Shown: positions 1 through 8,614 of the stretch, piece after piece | Layout of the letters: each line of letters begins with the position of its first letter | How positions within the stretch are numbered: the first letter of the stretch is position 1 | Assembly: GCF_017316185.1 (NCBI RefSeq) | Contig: NZ_JAFLVX010000007.1 | Location: 38,485-94,661 of the forward strand | Origin: Candidatus Vagococcus giribetii | Lineage (GTDB): Bacteria; Bacillota; Bacilli; Lactobacillales; Vagococcaceae | Direction: 5' to 3' | DNA: 56,177 bases | Notes under the pieces: generated by a model | Databases searched by the model: none | The model's input: the letters and a program-made list of their open reading frames with translations, nothing else | What the model was told of the DNA's origin: nothing | Made by a program: the position numbers and the translations under genes

Positions 1-140
1 TTATGATAAAAAAATGAGGTTTTTTTTATTTAAATCTTACTTTAAATGAAAATAGCATAACAATAGGTCGTAAACCCTTTGTTTATAAAGTGTGTTATAT
101 TAAAAAAATGTTATTTTAAACAAATTAGAAAAAAACACGA

Positions 141-169
141 TTGAAACATGACATAAAGTTGTATATAAT
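141..169 (+). promoter_or_regulatory. Candidate sigma-A promoter P1 of the pilus locus
   Basis: TTGAAA (141-146), a 17-base spacer, then a consensus TATAAT (164-169). It lies about 240 bases before the first pilin start, so transcripts from it would carry a long leader containing the inverted repeat at 260-303. Seen directly; activity is inferred. Confidence 0.6.
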
Positions 170-259
170 CAAAAATGTGTTAAAAAGACACAGTTTTTAT
201 TCCGAATGTATTTTTTTGTCGGAAATTATTTTTATAAAAAACCAATAAACTGGTAAACG

Positions 260-303
260 AATAACAAAAATAAAATAAAAACGGTTATTTTATTTTCGTT
301 ATT
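260..303. repeat. Long AT-rich inverted repeat in pilin leader
   Basis: Arms 260-278 and 285-303 are 19 bases each, complementary except for one position (266/297), with the six-base loop AAACGG. In RNA it would form a long stem with no T-tract of its own directly behind it. It separates P1 from the second candidate promoter and could be an attenuator, an mRNA-stabilising structure or a protein site. Function unknown. Confidence 0.6.
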
Positions 304-347
304 AGAACATCATGTTCTCTTTACGAAAAGTATAAACAAGCTATAAT
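304..347 (+). promoter_or_regulatory. Candidate promoter P2 with adjoining perfect palindrome
   Basis: AGAACATcATGTTCT (304-318) is a perfect 7+1+7 palindrome that touches the -35 element of a likely promoter: TTTACG (320-325), 16 bases, TATAAT (342-347). Two further half sites, TGTTCA (355-360) and TGTTCT (366-371), follow 11 bases apart, one helical turn. The layout suggests control of pilin transcription by a dimeric or response-regulator-type protein, identity unknown. Confidence 0.5.
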
Positions 348-411
348 AAGTGTTTGTTCATAAAGTGTTCTTTTTTCGTAGATGTTTACCCAACAGAAAG
401 GAAGAAGGAAT

Positions 412-870
412 ATGAAGAAAATGAAGCACATTATGAAAGATGAGGAAGGTTTAACTTTAGTCGAGTTATTAGCAGTAGTTGTTATTATGGCGATTATCGC
501 AGGTATTGCAGCCGTGTCTATTTCAAAAGTAATCCAAAGAACTCGTGAAGATGCTCAAGTGAGTAACGTTCAACAAATGTTAGCCTCAGCGAATTTATAT
601 GATATTCAAACAGAGGGTGGACTTCAAGGAAATGAGACATTGAGCAGTTTGAAGAAAGAAGGAACGATAAAATCAACTTCTTTTGCAACAAATCCTGAAA
701 AAATCAAATTTAGCAAAGATGACCACGGGGTTATTTCGGTGGAAGTTGGGGAAGGAACTTTATTAGCTGGTAAGGAATCTAATAAAGAAGAGACATTTAA
801 TGAGGAAGAGTCAGCTTCAATTAAACGAACAGACTTATATCCTAAAGGCAATGACGAGTCAAAAGAATAA
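412..870 (+). CDS. pilA: Type IV pilin 1 (major-type prepilin)
   Basis: A 152-residue class III prepilin. The leader is short and charged (residues 1-13) and ends in Glu-Glu-Gly; cleavage is expected between Gly13 and Leu14, and Glu18 is the conserved Glu at +5. Residues 14-38 form the hydrophobic assembly helix. The start at 412 is chosen because AAGGAAGAAGGAA lies just upstream and the prepilin leader then has the normal length; an earlier in-frame ATG at 382 has no ribosome site. The first 66 residues match the next gene except for one residue, and the C-terminal tail (Ala-Gly-Lys-Glu, Ser-Ala-Ser-Ile-Lys-Arg) is also shared, while the middle differs. Likely a main subunit of the pilus fibre. 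Which of the two is dominant cannot be told. Confidence 0.9.
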   Translation: MKKMKHIMKDEEGLTLVELLAVVVIMAIIAGIAAVSISKVIQRTREDAQVSNVQQMLASANLYDIQTEGGLQGNETLSSLKKEGTIKSTSFATNPEKIKFSKDDHGVISVEVGEGTLLAGKESNKEETFNEEESASIKRTDLYPKGNDESKE

Positions 871-898
871 AAAAGATAAAAAAGAGAGGGCATAACAT

Positions 899-1372
899 AT
901 GAAAAAAATGAAACGAATCATGAAAGATGAAGAAGGTTTAACTTTAGTTGAGTTATTAGCAGTAGTGGTAATTATGGCGATTATTGCCGGTATTGCAGCC
1001 GTGTCAATATCAAAAGTAATCCAAAGAACCCGTGAAGATGCTCAGGTGAGTAACGTCCAACAAATGTTAGCTTCAGCCAACCTGTATGATATCCAAGAAG
1101 AAAAAGGTATACCTAAAGAAGGAATTGCTTTAAATAAATTGAAAGAGAGTGGAAATATTAAGTCAACTTCATTTGCTGAAGAAACAGGTTTAACAGGTAT
1201 TACGTTTACCAAAAACGAAGAAGGTGTTATTACTATTCACCTAGCTGCTAAAACTTTAAAAGCAGGTAAAGAAGATAATAAGCAAGCTGATTTTTCAGAA
1301 GAAGATTCTGCTTCAATCAAGAGAGAAGATTTGTTCGAAAAAAAAGGAACATCTACTGAGGGCGGAAAATAA
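899..1372 (+). CDS. Type IV pilin 2 (major-type prepilin)
   Basis: A 157-residue prepilin with the same leader and helix as its upstream neighbour: Gly13/Leu14 cleavage and Glu18 at +5. Over codons 1-66 I count 19 synonymous codon changes and one amino acid change (His6 to Arg6), so the protein sequence of the helix is held by selection although the DNA has drifted. The central domain (about residues 67-125) is different. Ribosome site AGAGAGGG precedes the ATG. Both pilins are bracketed by their own promoter region and a terminator at 1396-1441, which fits high expression relative to the assembly genes. It may be a second major pilin, an alternate subunit or a capping subunit. Confidence 0.9.
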   Translation: MKKMKRIMKDEEGLTLVELLAVVVIMAIIAGIAAVSISKVIQRTREDAQVSNVQQMLASANLYDIQEEKGIPKEGIALNKLKESGNIKSTSFAEETGLTGITFTKNEEGVITIHLAAKTLKAGKEDNKQADFSEEDSASIKREDLFEKKGTSTEGGK

Positions 1373-1395
1373 TTAATTAATTAATAATGAAATGA

Positions 1396-1441
1396 GGGTT
1401 TGGGGAGTTTCTGTAAAAAGACTACCAAGCCCTTCTTTTTT
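1396..1441 (+). terminator. Hairpin terminator after the two pilin genes
   Basis: GGGTTTGG (1396-1403) pairs with CCAAGCCC (1425-1432) with one G-U pair, an inner AGTTT/AGACT helix extends it, and TTCTTTTTT follows (1433-1441). It sits inside the locus, so it should cut most transcripts after the pilins and leave read-through for the machinery genes. Confidence 0.8.
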
Positions 1442-1462
1442 CAAATAGAAATGAGGGAATCG

Positions 1463-2233
1463 ATGAGTATTAGTACAGCAGATTATATGTTAGTTTATGG
1501 ATTATTGTTTATTTTAGGGAGTTGTTTAGGGTCATTTTTTATTTTAGTTGGTTCAAGAACAGCTAAAAAGCAGTCAATTGTCACGCCAGCGTCACATTGT
1601 TCATCATGTCAGACACCGTTGAAAATATATGAACTCATTCCAGTTTTTTCTTGGCTTTTTTTAAGAGGCAAGTGTCGTACGTGTCAAACTAAAATCCCTG
1701 TCAGTTATATATTATTAGAAGCTCTATCAGGGCTTGTTATGATGACTTCATGCTACTTATTAGCTTGGTCAACTGAGACCATTGTCGCCATGACATTTTA
1801 CTATTTACTACTGACGATAACAATAAGTGACATAGAAGAACATAAAATCCCAAATGCTGTTCTTTTACCTTTCTTTATTATCGGCTTATTTGAAAGATTG
1901 TTAATATCTCCTACTTCAAATTGGTTTTTTAACCCTTTATTAGGCGTTATTTTCGGATTTGGTGTTATGTTCTTATTGGCCTACTTCAGTAAAGGAGGCA
2001 TGGGTGGTGGTGATATTAAGCTACTAGCCGTCATCGGAGTCTTTGTCGGTCCAATCGGTGCTTTAATTACCTTATTTTTAGCAGCGTTCATGGGATTGTT
2101 CTATGCGATTTTTTCAGGAGCAGCCATGAAAAAAGGAACAAAAATTCCTTTTGGCCCTTTTCTAGCAATTGGAGCTTGGCTAGTTTACTTTTATTTTTCC
2201 AACCAATTAGCTACTCTACTAACATTATTTTAG
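1463..2233 (+). CDS. pilD: Prepilin peptidase / N-methylase (A24 family)
   Basis: Membrane aspartyl protease of 256 residues that removes prepilin leaders and methylates the new N-terminus. Two Cys pairs (Cys46/Cys49 and Cys71/Cys74) form the zinc site typical of the bifunctional, methylating type. Catalytic Asp123 lies in the segment Ser-Asp-Ile-Glu-Glu-His-Lys-Ile-Pro and Asp184 in Gly-Gly-Gly-Asp-Ile-Lys; the rest is several membrane helices. The start at ATG 1463 is preferred because GAGGG lies five bases upstream; an in-frame TTG at 1400 falls inside the terminator hairpin and the ATG at 1451 has no ribosome site. It should process all five prepilins of the locus. The gene follows a terminator, so it depends on read-through or an unseen promoter. 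Confidence 0.93.
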   Translation: MSISTADYMLVYGLLFILGSCLGSFFILVGSRTAKKQSIVTPASHCSSCQTPLKIYELIPVFSWLFLRGKCRTCQTKIPVSYILLEALSGLVMMTSCYLLAWSTETIVAMTFYYLLLTITISDIEEHKIPNAVLLPFFIIGLFERLLISPTSNWFFNPLLGVIFGFGVMFLLAYFSKGGMGGGDIKLLAVIGVFVGPIGALITLFLAAFMGLFYAIFSGAAMKKGTKIPFGPFLAIGAWLVYFYFSNQLATLLTLF

Positions 2234-2252
2234 GAACTACTAAGGAGGACAT

Positions 2253-3293
2253 ATGAACAAATTTATCGGATTAGATATTAAAAAAAATGCCATACGTTTT
2301 GCGTCTGTGAATAAAGCAGGTGAGCAAATTGTGGTGGATCAGTTTAATGAAACAGTTCTTGATGGTAATTTTTATAAACCAACAATTACGAATGAGAATT
2401 TTCTACAAAAAGAATTAATGACGTTATTCAAAGATAATCGAATCAAGCAGTGTCCAACAGTATACAGTGATTTTGGATTTAACTTGTTGATTAAAACAAC
2501 GAAAATCGTCGAAGCATTGAATATGGACAAGGTTAGAGAAGCTATTTTTATGGAACTTGGCTCAAGTATTCAAGTTCCATTTAACGATATTACTTTTGAT
2601 ATATTGTCGGCTAAACCGACGGAAAAGCGTGAAAAAAGTGATGAATCAGATGCTAAAATGAAAAAAAGAAAAGCAAAAGAGATTGATAAGCGTGAGCAAG
2701 AAGTCAACGTAGTTATAACGAATGAGACGGATTTGATTTATGTTGGAGATGCCATTGAAACAACTAAGAATATTCCTTATGGAGTAGATATGTCAGCTCT
2801 TAGCTATCATCGCTTGTTTTCACACTTTTCCATGCAAAAGGTAAAACGAAATATGTATTTATTATTAGAGCTAAATTGTGGTGAAGCAATTGTTACAGTG
2901 ATGAACAAAGGGGTGCCAATCTTCACTCAGTATGCGGAGTACAATCCTGATCATTGGCGTGTCAATATCGAAAATCAAGATCAATCTAATTGGTCCAATC
3001 AATGGACTTATGATGAAGTGTATGAGAAAAACAAATTGTTATCACTTATTGACAACATCAACCGGATAATAAATACCTTTTCGAATGTATCAAGTGGCTC
3101 AGGAATTAAGTATACCTTGTTAGTAGGAGATAATCCTTTAGTTGAAGAAGGCATTGCTTCCTTCTTATCTGAACATATTGATGTACCTGTGATTACACCT
3201 GAGTTAGCTATTGTCAATCAGAAGGGACAACAATTGCCTAAACGCTATTACAAAGCAGTAGGACTTTCTATGAAAAAAGAGGAATTCAAATGA
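2253..3293 (+). CDS. pilM: Pilus assembly protein PilM (actin-like)
   Basis: Cytoplasmic actin-fold ATP-binding protein, 346 residues, that with PilN and PilO forms the inner alignment complex of type IV pili. The N-terminal Gly-Leu-Asp-Ile phosphate-1 motif (residues 6-9) is typical of the PilM family. Residues about 121-150 form a highly charged Lys/Glu-rich insert that I do not recognise from the standard PilM fold. A near-perfect AAGGAGG precedes the ATG. The stop overlaps the pilN start by four bases (ATGA), so the two are probably translationally coupled. Confidence 0.85.
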   Translation: MNKFIGLDIKKNAIRFASVNKAGEQIVVDQFNETVLDGNFYKPTITNENFLQKELMTLFKDNRIKQCPTVYSDFGFNLLIKTTKIVEALNMDKVREAIFMELGSSIQVPFNDITFDILSAKPTEKREKSDESDAKMKKRKAKEIDKREQEVNVVITNETDLIYVGDAIETTKNIPYGVDMSALSYHRLFSHFSMQKVKRNMYLLLELNCGEAIVTVMNKGVPIFTQYAEYNPDHWRVNIENQDQSNWSNQWTYDEVYEKNKLLSLIDNINRIINTFSNVSSGSGIKYTLLVGDNPLVEEGIASFLSEHIDVPVITPELAIVNQKGQQLPKRYYKAVGLSMKKEEFK

Positions 3294-3886
3294 TCAATTT
3301 ATTACCAAAAAAATACATTAAGAATAAAGCACCTCTAGCGATTGGTATTATTACAAGTATTTTATTTATTCTTGGCTTAGTCATTTTTAGTGTTCAGCTT
3401 TTTTTCTTATCTGGACAAATCAAACAGGCAGAAAAGACATTGGTCTTTGAAAAGCAGCAAACAGCTAAGTTAACTAATCAAGTAAATAAATTAGAAAAAT
3501 CTCGTTCTTTATCCATCAAGGAAGAATTAATGGGAATTAAAGCCTCTCAATACGATGTGAACAAGATCATGAATACTTTTTCAAAGACTATGACAGATCA
3601 TAAAATTAATGTCCTTAGTTACCAACTTGATTTCTTATCAGTTGATGGCTTAGATACAGATGGTGACTCACGAGAGTTTAATGAAGAAGGCAAAGAAATC
3701 ATGAAAATTGATTTTGCTACAGAAGAAAGTAGCTTGGCAAAACTAGGTCAGTGTATAGAGGCATTCAGAGATGTTGAGTGGATTGACGATGCTAAGTTTG
3801 TGACAACATCAAGTAATGATTTGTATAATTCAACCTTGTACATGAATTTATTAGTGGAAAATCTTCCAACATTAGGAGGAAAGTAA
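3290..3886 (+). CDS. pilN: Pilus assembly protein PilN
   Basis: A bitopic membrane protein of 198 residues: a short cytoplasmic N-terminus starting Met-Ile-Asn-Leu-Leu-Pro, the classic PilN motif that binds PilM, one transmembrane segment (about residues 14-37), then a coiled-coil and a small extracellular domain. It overlaps pilM by four bases and abuts pilO. It is expected to pair with PilO and link PilM to the membrane platform. Confidence 0.85.
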   Translation: MINLLPKKYIKNKAPLAIGIITSILFILGLVIFSVQLFFLSGQIKQAEKTLVFEKQQTAKLTNQVNKLEKSRSLSIKEELMGIKASQYDVNKIMNTFSKTMTDHKINVLSYQLDFLSVDGLDTDGDSREFNEEGKEIMKIDFATEESSLAKLGQCIEAFRDVEWIDDAKFVTTSSNDLYNSTLYMNLLVENLPTLGGK

Positions 3887-4453
3887 ATGTATGAAATTCG
3901 TTTTTTAAAGAAGCATAAAATTCTACTGGCTAGTATTATTGCTGGGGTATTAATTATTTTCCTATACGCCCAACTAGGTGTTCTAGGGAAACGTTATGAG
4001 CTAAAAAAAGAGTTACACGCTGACATCAGTCAGGAACAATTAGTTAGTGCGACTCTTAAAAAGAATAAAAAGAACCTTGAAAAAATGCCTGAATTAGTGA
4101 AGTCAAATGAGATTAAAGGATTTACCACCTCAGATGAAATCGCAAAAGAATTAACGACAATTGAAAAAAAATTCCAAGCAGTTAATGTAGACGTGATTAG
4201 TTTAACCATGGCTGAAGAGGATTACTTTAGAGATGAAAAAAGAAGTAACGAAGTTATTAGAAGAAAAGTAGTCACAATGGACGTGACAGCAGACACAGAT
4301 AAGGATTTAGAAGCCTTTATTAAAGATATTGAGTCTAACAAACAACGTGTGGCTAAAATTAAATCAGTTGATTATAAAGCAAGCTCAGGAATTAACGAAG
4401 TTGCTGCAGCAACGATAGAGTTTTATATGTATTATGTTCAAATGGAAGACTAA
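3887..4453 (+). CDS. pilO: Pilus assembly protein PilO-like
   Basis: 188 residues with a short basic N-terminus, one transmembrane helix (about residues 11-30), a coiled-coil (about 35-65) and a ferredoxin-like C-terminal part. The start codon follows directly on the pilN stop with GGAGGAAAG as ribosome site. Size, topology and position after pilN identify it; sequence conservation in this family is weak, so the call rests on context. PilP and the secretin PilQ are absent, as expected for a cell without an outer membrane. Confidence 0.78.
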   Translation: MYEIRFLKKHKILLASIIAGVLIIFLYAQLGVLGKRYELKKELHADISQEQLVSATLKKNKKNLEKMPELVKSNEIKGFTTSDEIAKELTTIEKKFQAVNVDVISLTMAEEDYFRDEKRSNEVIRRKVVTMDVTADTDKDLEAFIKDIESNKQRVAKIKSVDYKASSGINEVAAATIEFYMYYVQMED

Positions 4454-4476
4454 AAAATAACAGACAGGATGGTGAA

Positions 4477-6171
4477 ATGATGGAACGCAAGACAAGAAGA
4501 AAAGTAACTTTTGAAAAATTTTTCCTACAAATGGTTAATTTACCTAAAGAGGCCATTGAAAAAGCGAAGAAAATGAGTACTTTAGATAAGACTCAAGAAG
4601 AAGTGTTAATTGAGTTAAATTATATCACTGAAACTCAATTTGCAGAATTAGTAGCAATCTACACAGGTTTAGAACTACTTGATTTAGAACGTTTTGAACC
4701 AGCATCAGAAGCTCTTAGTTTAATTGAAAAAAATGTTGCTCAACAACATATGATTTTTCCTATTGAAGCCACTGATGACATGATAAAAGTAGCTATGTTT
4801 AATCCTTTAAATAGTACAGTCCTAAATGATATTCGTTTATTAACTCAGCGAAAAGTTGAACCCGTGATTGCTATACGTGAAGACATTAAAAAAGCTATTT
4901 TAGAGCATTATTCGACATCGAAAAAACTAGAAGATGCCGTTGAAATCAAAGGGAAAGCTGCGGTTACAAAAAAAGCTTCTATGATTGTCACCGATACAAC
5001 GAGTTCCTCAGATGATGCACCTGTGGTTAAATTAGTTAACTCTATTATTGAAGAGGCCGCTGAACGAAAAGCAAGTGACATTCATTTTGATCCTTTAGAT
5101 GATGAGATGTTAGTTCGAATCCGAATCGATGGCTCTCTAGTTGAATTAATGCGCATTAACTTATCGATTATGCCAATGGTTGTTTCTAGAATTAAAATTA
5201 TGTCTGATTTAAACATTTCAGAAAGTCGTTTACCTCAAGATGGACGAGTGAGAATTCAAACGAAATCACATTTGCTTGATCTCCGGATCTCGTGCTTACC
5301 AACAATCCACGGGGAAAAGATTGTTATGCGTGTCATTGATTTATCTGGCGGGACGACTGATTTAAGTGATTTAGGTTTTTCTGATAACAACTTATCTGTT
5401 TTGAAAAAAAATATTCACGCGCCTTACGGACTTGTGCTAGTAACAGGACCAACAGGATCAGGAAAAACATCGACACTTTATTCTATTTTAAATGACGTTA
5501 ATGACCCTGGAACGAATATTATTACTGTAGAAGACCCAGTGGAGCAGCAATTAGATGGTATCAATCAGGTTCAAGTTAACCAACAAATTGATTTAACTTT
5601 TGCTTCAGGTTTACGCTCGATTTTGAGACAGGATCCAAACATTGTTATGGTGGGGGAAATTCGTGATGCTGAAACAGCGGAGATGGCGATTCAAGCTTCC
5701 TTAACAGGGCATTTAGTATTGAGTACCCTTCATACCAACGATTCGATTTCTTCTATTATTCGTTTAATTGATATGGGAGTAGCCCCCTTTTTAGTATCAA
5801 CAGCTCTTTCTTCAGTTGTTGCCCAACGATTAGTTAGACGTGTGTGTAAACATTGTGGGACTGAAGTGGAGCTAACGCAAAAAGAAAAAGAATTGTTTAT
5901 GCGACATGACAGAGAATGTGAGACACAATTTGTTGGAAAAGGGTGTAATTACTGTAATTACACAGGCTTTGATGGCAGATTAGCGATTCAAGAAGTCTTG
6001 AAATTATCCAATGACTTGAGAGCTTTGATTTCAAATGAAATGGAGTTAGGAAAATTAAGAGAAGTCGCTATTAACAAAGGATTTAGTACCATGCTTGTAG
6101 ATGGCTTGAGAAAAGTTGAAGCAGGTGACACTACTGTATCAGAAATTTTACATGCCGTAAAAGAAGTATAA
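4477..6171 (+). CDS. pilB: Type IV pilus extension ATPase PilB/GspE
   Basis: Hexameric motor ATPase of 564 residues that powers pilin insertion. An N-terminal MshEN-type domain (about residues 20-145) is followed by the secretion ATPase core: Walker A Gly-Pro-Thr-Gly-Ser-Gly-Lys-Thr (324-331), the Asp box around Val-Glu-Asp-Pro (351-354), Walker B with the catalytic Glu around residues 388-397, and the His box near Thr-Leu-His-Thr (417-420). Two CxxC pairs (Cys457/Cys460, Cys490/Cys493) give the zinc site that separates extension from retraction ATPases. The N-terminal domain of this family can bind c-di-GMP, but I did not verify the binding residues here. Confidence 0.93.
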   Translation: MMERKTRRKVTFEKFFLQMVNLPKEAIEKAKKMSTLDKTQEEVLIELNYITETQFAELVAIYTGLELLDLERFEPASEALSLIEKNVAQQHMIFPIEATDDMIKVAMFNPLNSTVLNDIRLLTQRKVEPVIAIREDIKKAILEHYSTSKKLEDAVEIKGKAAVTKKASMIVTDTTSSSDDAPVVKLVNSIIEEAAERKASDIHFDPLDDEMLVRIRIDGSLVELMRINLSIMPMVVSRIKIMSDLNISESRLPQDGRVRIQTKSHLLDLRISCLPTIHGEKIVMRVIDLSGGTTDLSDLGFSDNNLSVLKKNIHAPYGLVLVTGPTGSGKTSTLYSILNDVNDPGTNIITVEDPVEQQLDGINQVQVNQQIDLTFASGLRSILRQDPNIVMVGEIRDAETAEMAIQASLTGHLVLSTLHTNDSISSIIRLIDMGVAPFLVSTALSSVVAQRLVRRVCKHCGTEVELTQKEKELFMRHDRECETQFVGKGCNYCNYTGFDGRLAIQEVLKLSNDLRALISNEMELGKLREVAINKGFSTMLVDGLRKVEAGDTTVSEILHAVKEV

Positions 6172-6202
6172 AACCAAACAAGAAATGAGATGGAGGAATA
6201 GT

Positions 6203-7393
6203 ATGAATGATGAATTAGCCTCTCTTTTAGAAGAATTAGAAAAAACCACATTGGAAGATTATTCAGTACCGAGTACTTCAAATGAGCCAGTCATCAAAGA
6301 GGACACACCAGTCCAAGATGAGGTCAGATATGTCAATTTAGAACAAGCTATATTGCCACAAAAAGGTGTAGACGACATCTTAATTAGAGCCATAAAAAAA
6401 GGAGCATCTGATGTTCACTTTGTTGTGCATAAATCTCCTGTGTACCGGATTCACGGAGAGTTGATTGATGACATTGAATTACCTGTTTTAACAGAAGATG
6501 ATTGTATTCGTTACTCAAAAGAACTTTGTAATCAAGAACAATGGCAAACTTTTGAATCAGTAGGTGAGATTGACTTATCTTATGACATTAAAAATATGAG
6601 CCGTTTTAGGGTAAATGTTTTTAGACAACGCCAAGGTGTATCGATTGCGATTCGAATCATTCCGCAAAAAATACCAGAGTTGTCGTCCTTAAATCTACCA
6701 CTTGTGTTAGAAGATATCATTGATAACCATCAAGGGTTGATCTTAGTTACTGGTCCAACAGGCTCTGGAAAGTCAACAACCATGGCTTCTATGTTGCAAC
6801 ATTTATGTCAGCACCGAAAAAAACACATTATAACTTTAGAAGATCCCATTGAGTATGTGTACGAAACAACAGGAAGTGTCATCAATCAACGCGAAATTGG
6901 TCATGACACACAAAACTTCCAAAATGCCTTTAGAGCATCTTTAAGGCAAGACCCAGATATTATTTTAGTTGGGGAATTGCGTGATTTTGAGACTATCTCG
7001 ATTGCCTTGACTGCTGCTGAGACTGGACATTTAGTCCTAGGCACACTTCATACATCAAGTGCAGCAAGTTCTGTAGAGCGAATCATTGATGTGTTTCCTT
7101 CAATTCAGCAAGATCAAGTGAGAACACAATTAGCCGGAGCTTTAGTAGGTGTCATTTCACAACGTTTATTACCTAAAAGAGGCAATCAAGGTCGTGTGGC
7201 TATGACGGAAATTTTAATCAATGACAAGTCTGTTGCTAACTTAATTCGAACAGGTAAAACCCATCAAATTGATAATGTGTTACAGACAGGCCGAGATAAA
7301 GGCATGCATTCGATGGAATACTCGATTCAAAAAGCTTTAGAAAAACAACTAGTCGACTATAGTGCTGCCGAGTTGTTACTGAAGGGAGACTAG
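6203..7393 (+). CDS. pilT: PilT-type retraction ATPase
   Basis: 396-residue second motor ATPase. It has Walker A Gly-Pro-Thr-Gly-Ser-Gly-Lys-Ser (184-191), Walker B around residues 250-261, no zinc CxxC pairs, and the segment Leu-Ile-Arg-Thr-Gly-Lys-Thr-His-Gln-Ile (347-356), a close match to the PilT C-terminal signature, so retraction rather than extension is predicted. An acidic N-terminal extension of about 45 residues precedes the usual PilT start. ATG 6203 is chosen because GGAGG (6192-6196) stands six bases before it; the ATG at 6185 would put the ribosome site inside the gene. Its presence predicts twitching, DNA or surface pulling. Confidence 0.9.
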   Translation: MNDELASLLEELEKTTLEDYSVPSTSNEPVIKEDTPVQDEVRYVNLEQAILPQKGVDDILIRAIKKGASDVHFVVHKSPVYRIHGELIDDIELPVLTEDDCIRYSKELCNQEQWQTFESVGEIDLSYDIKNMSRFRVNVFRQRQGVSIAIRIIPQKIPELSSLNLPLVLEDIIDNHQGLILVTGPTGSGKSTTMASMLQHLCQHRKKHIITLEDPIEYVYETTGSVINQREIGHDTQNFQNAFRASLRQDPDIILVGELRDFETISIALTAAETGHLVLGTLHTSSAASSVERIIDVFPSIQQDQVRTQLAGALVGVISQRLLPKRGNQGRVAMTEILINDKSVANLIRTGKTHQIDNVLQTGRDKGMHSMEYSIQKALEKQLVDYSAAELLLKGD

Positions 7394-7399
7394 ATAAGA

Positions 7400-8614
7400 G
7401 TGCCATTATATTATTATGAAACAAAAGACATGCATGGGAATTTCAAAAAAGGAAAAACTCGTGGTCAGTCTGTTGAAGAAGTAACAGACAAATTAAAAAG
7501 TAAGAAACTACGTGTAGTGAGTGTTGTTGAAGCACCAGAAACACTAGCCAATAAAGAAATCAAGTTGTTTAAAGAAAAAATAAAAAGCGATGCTTTAGTC
7601 AAGTACTTACAACAGCTTTCTATGTTAATCAATGCAGGAATTGGTATTTTAGAAGCTCACCGAATGTTGATTGAGGGAACGGAAGATAAAACCTTGAAAA
7701 AAGCTATCACAACTGTGACAGAAGGCTTAGAAGAAGGCCAAGCTTTTTCTGTTGCTTTAGAAGCACAAGGGGATTTATTTCCTCAGCTGATGATTAGCTT
7801 AATACGAGCAGCTGAATTGTCAGGTTCACTAGATGAGAGCTTGAAAAAATTAGCAACTTACTATGAAAAAAGAAATAAATCACGAAAGAAAATTATTTCA
7901 GCACTGATTTATCCCGCTATTTTATTACTGCTTTCATTAGGGGTTTCAGTTTTTCTGATGATTAGTATTGTGCCGATGTTTATTGAGTTATTTGAAGGAT
8001 TTGATGCAGAGTTACCAAAAATCACACAAATTACAATGGCCATTAGTGATACGATTACTGAGAGATGGTGGTTATTGCTACTAGTTGGTATTGGTCTGTA
8101 TGTTCTTTATAAAACAGCCATGAGAGTCCCAAGTCTTAGATACAAACAAGATGAGATTAATTTAAAAATGCCCTTATTTGGTCCTTTAGTTGCAATGGAC
8201 AGCTTATCGTCTATTTTTAGTACGATGGCCAGTCTATTATCCAGTTCAGTTAAGTTTTCGAATGCTCTTGATTTATCTAGTGAAATTGTCTCAAATCAGG
8301 TGATGAAAAAAATCTTGATTGATTCAAAAATGACGATTGAACGTGGGGGAGCTTTAAGTGAGAGTTTTGAAGCTAGTCCGTATGTACCAATTCATACGAG
8401 TCAAATGATGCGAGTGGGAGAAACCACGGGGAATTTAGATGTCATGCTACAAAAGTTAAGTGATATTTATGAGGAAGAAGTGGATATGGTAGCAGAACGT
8501 TTAAAAACTATTTTAGAGCCAATGATTATTATTGTAATTGCGGTTTTAATTGGTTTTATCGTTGCGGCGATTATGATTCCAATGTTTTCAATGTATGATG
8601 CGATACAAGGGTAA
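7400..8614 (+). CDS. pilC: Type IV pilus inner-membrane platform PilC/GspF
   Basis: 404 residues with two GspF domains (about 60-190 and 260-385) and three or so membrane helices (about 168-195, 218-240, 375-397). It links the motor ATPases to the growing fibre. The start is GTG at 7400, with AAGGGAG 11 bases upstream; the resulting Met-Pro-Leu-Tyr-Tyr-Tyr matches the usual short PilC N-terminus. It follows pilT by six bases and overlaps the next gene by 20. Confidence 0.92.
   Translation: MPLYYYETKDMHGNFKKGKTRGQSVEEVTDKLKSKKLRVVSVVEAPETLANKEIKLFKEKIKSDALVKYLQQLSMLINAGIGILEAHRMLIEGTEDKTLKKAITTVTEGLEEGQAFSVALEAQGDLFPQLMISLIRAAELSGSLDESLKKLATYYEKRNKSRKKIISALIYPAILLLLSLGVSVFLMISIVPMFIELFEGFDAELPKITQITMAISDTITERWWLLLLVGIGLYVLYKTAMRVPSLRYKQDEINLKMPLFGPLVAMDSLSSIFSTMASLLSSSVKFSNALDLSSEIVSNQVMKKILIDSKMTIERGGALSESFEASPYVPIHTSQMMRVGETTGNLDVMLQKLSDIYEEEVDMVAERLKTILEPMIIIVIAVLIGFIVAAIMIPMFSMYDAIQG

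Noticed and set aside
1-30. Terminator of an upstream gene at the left edge
   Set aside because: AATGAGG followed by eight T looks like the distal half of a terminator stem, but the other half would lie outside the window, so it is not annotated.
304-318. Palindrome as a LexA (SOS) box
   Set aside because: The Gram-positive SOS box is GAAC-N4-GTTC; here the spacing is five bases, so a LexA call is not supported.
176-411. c-di-GMP or other known riboswitch in the pilin leader
   Set aside because: None of the conserved c-di-GMP aptamer sequences was found; only AT-rich stems are visible.
1400-1462. TTG and ATG starts upstream of the pilD start
   Set aside because: TTG 1400 lies inside the terminator stem and ATG 1451 has no ribosome site; 1463 has both spacing and a family-like N-terminus.
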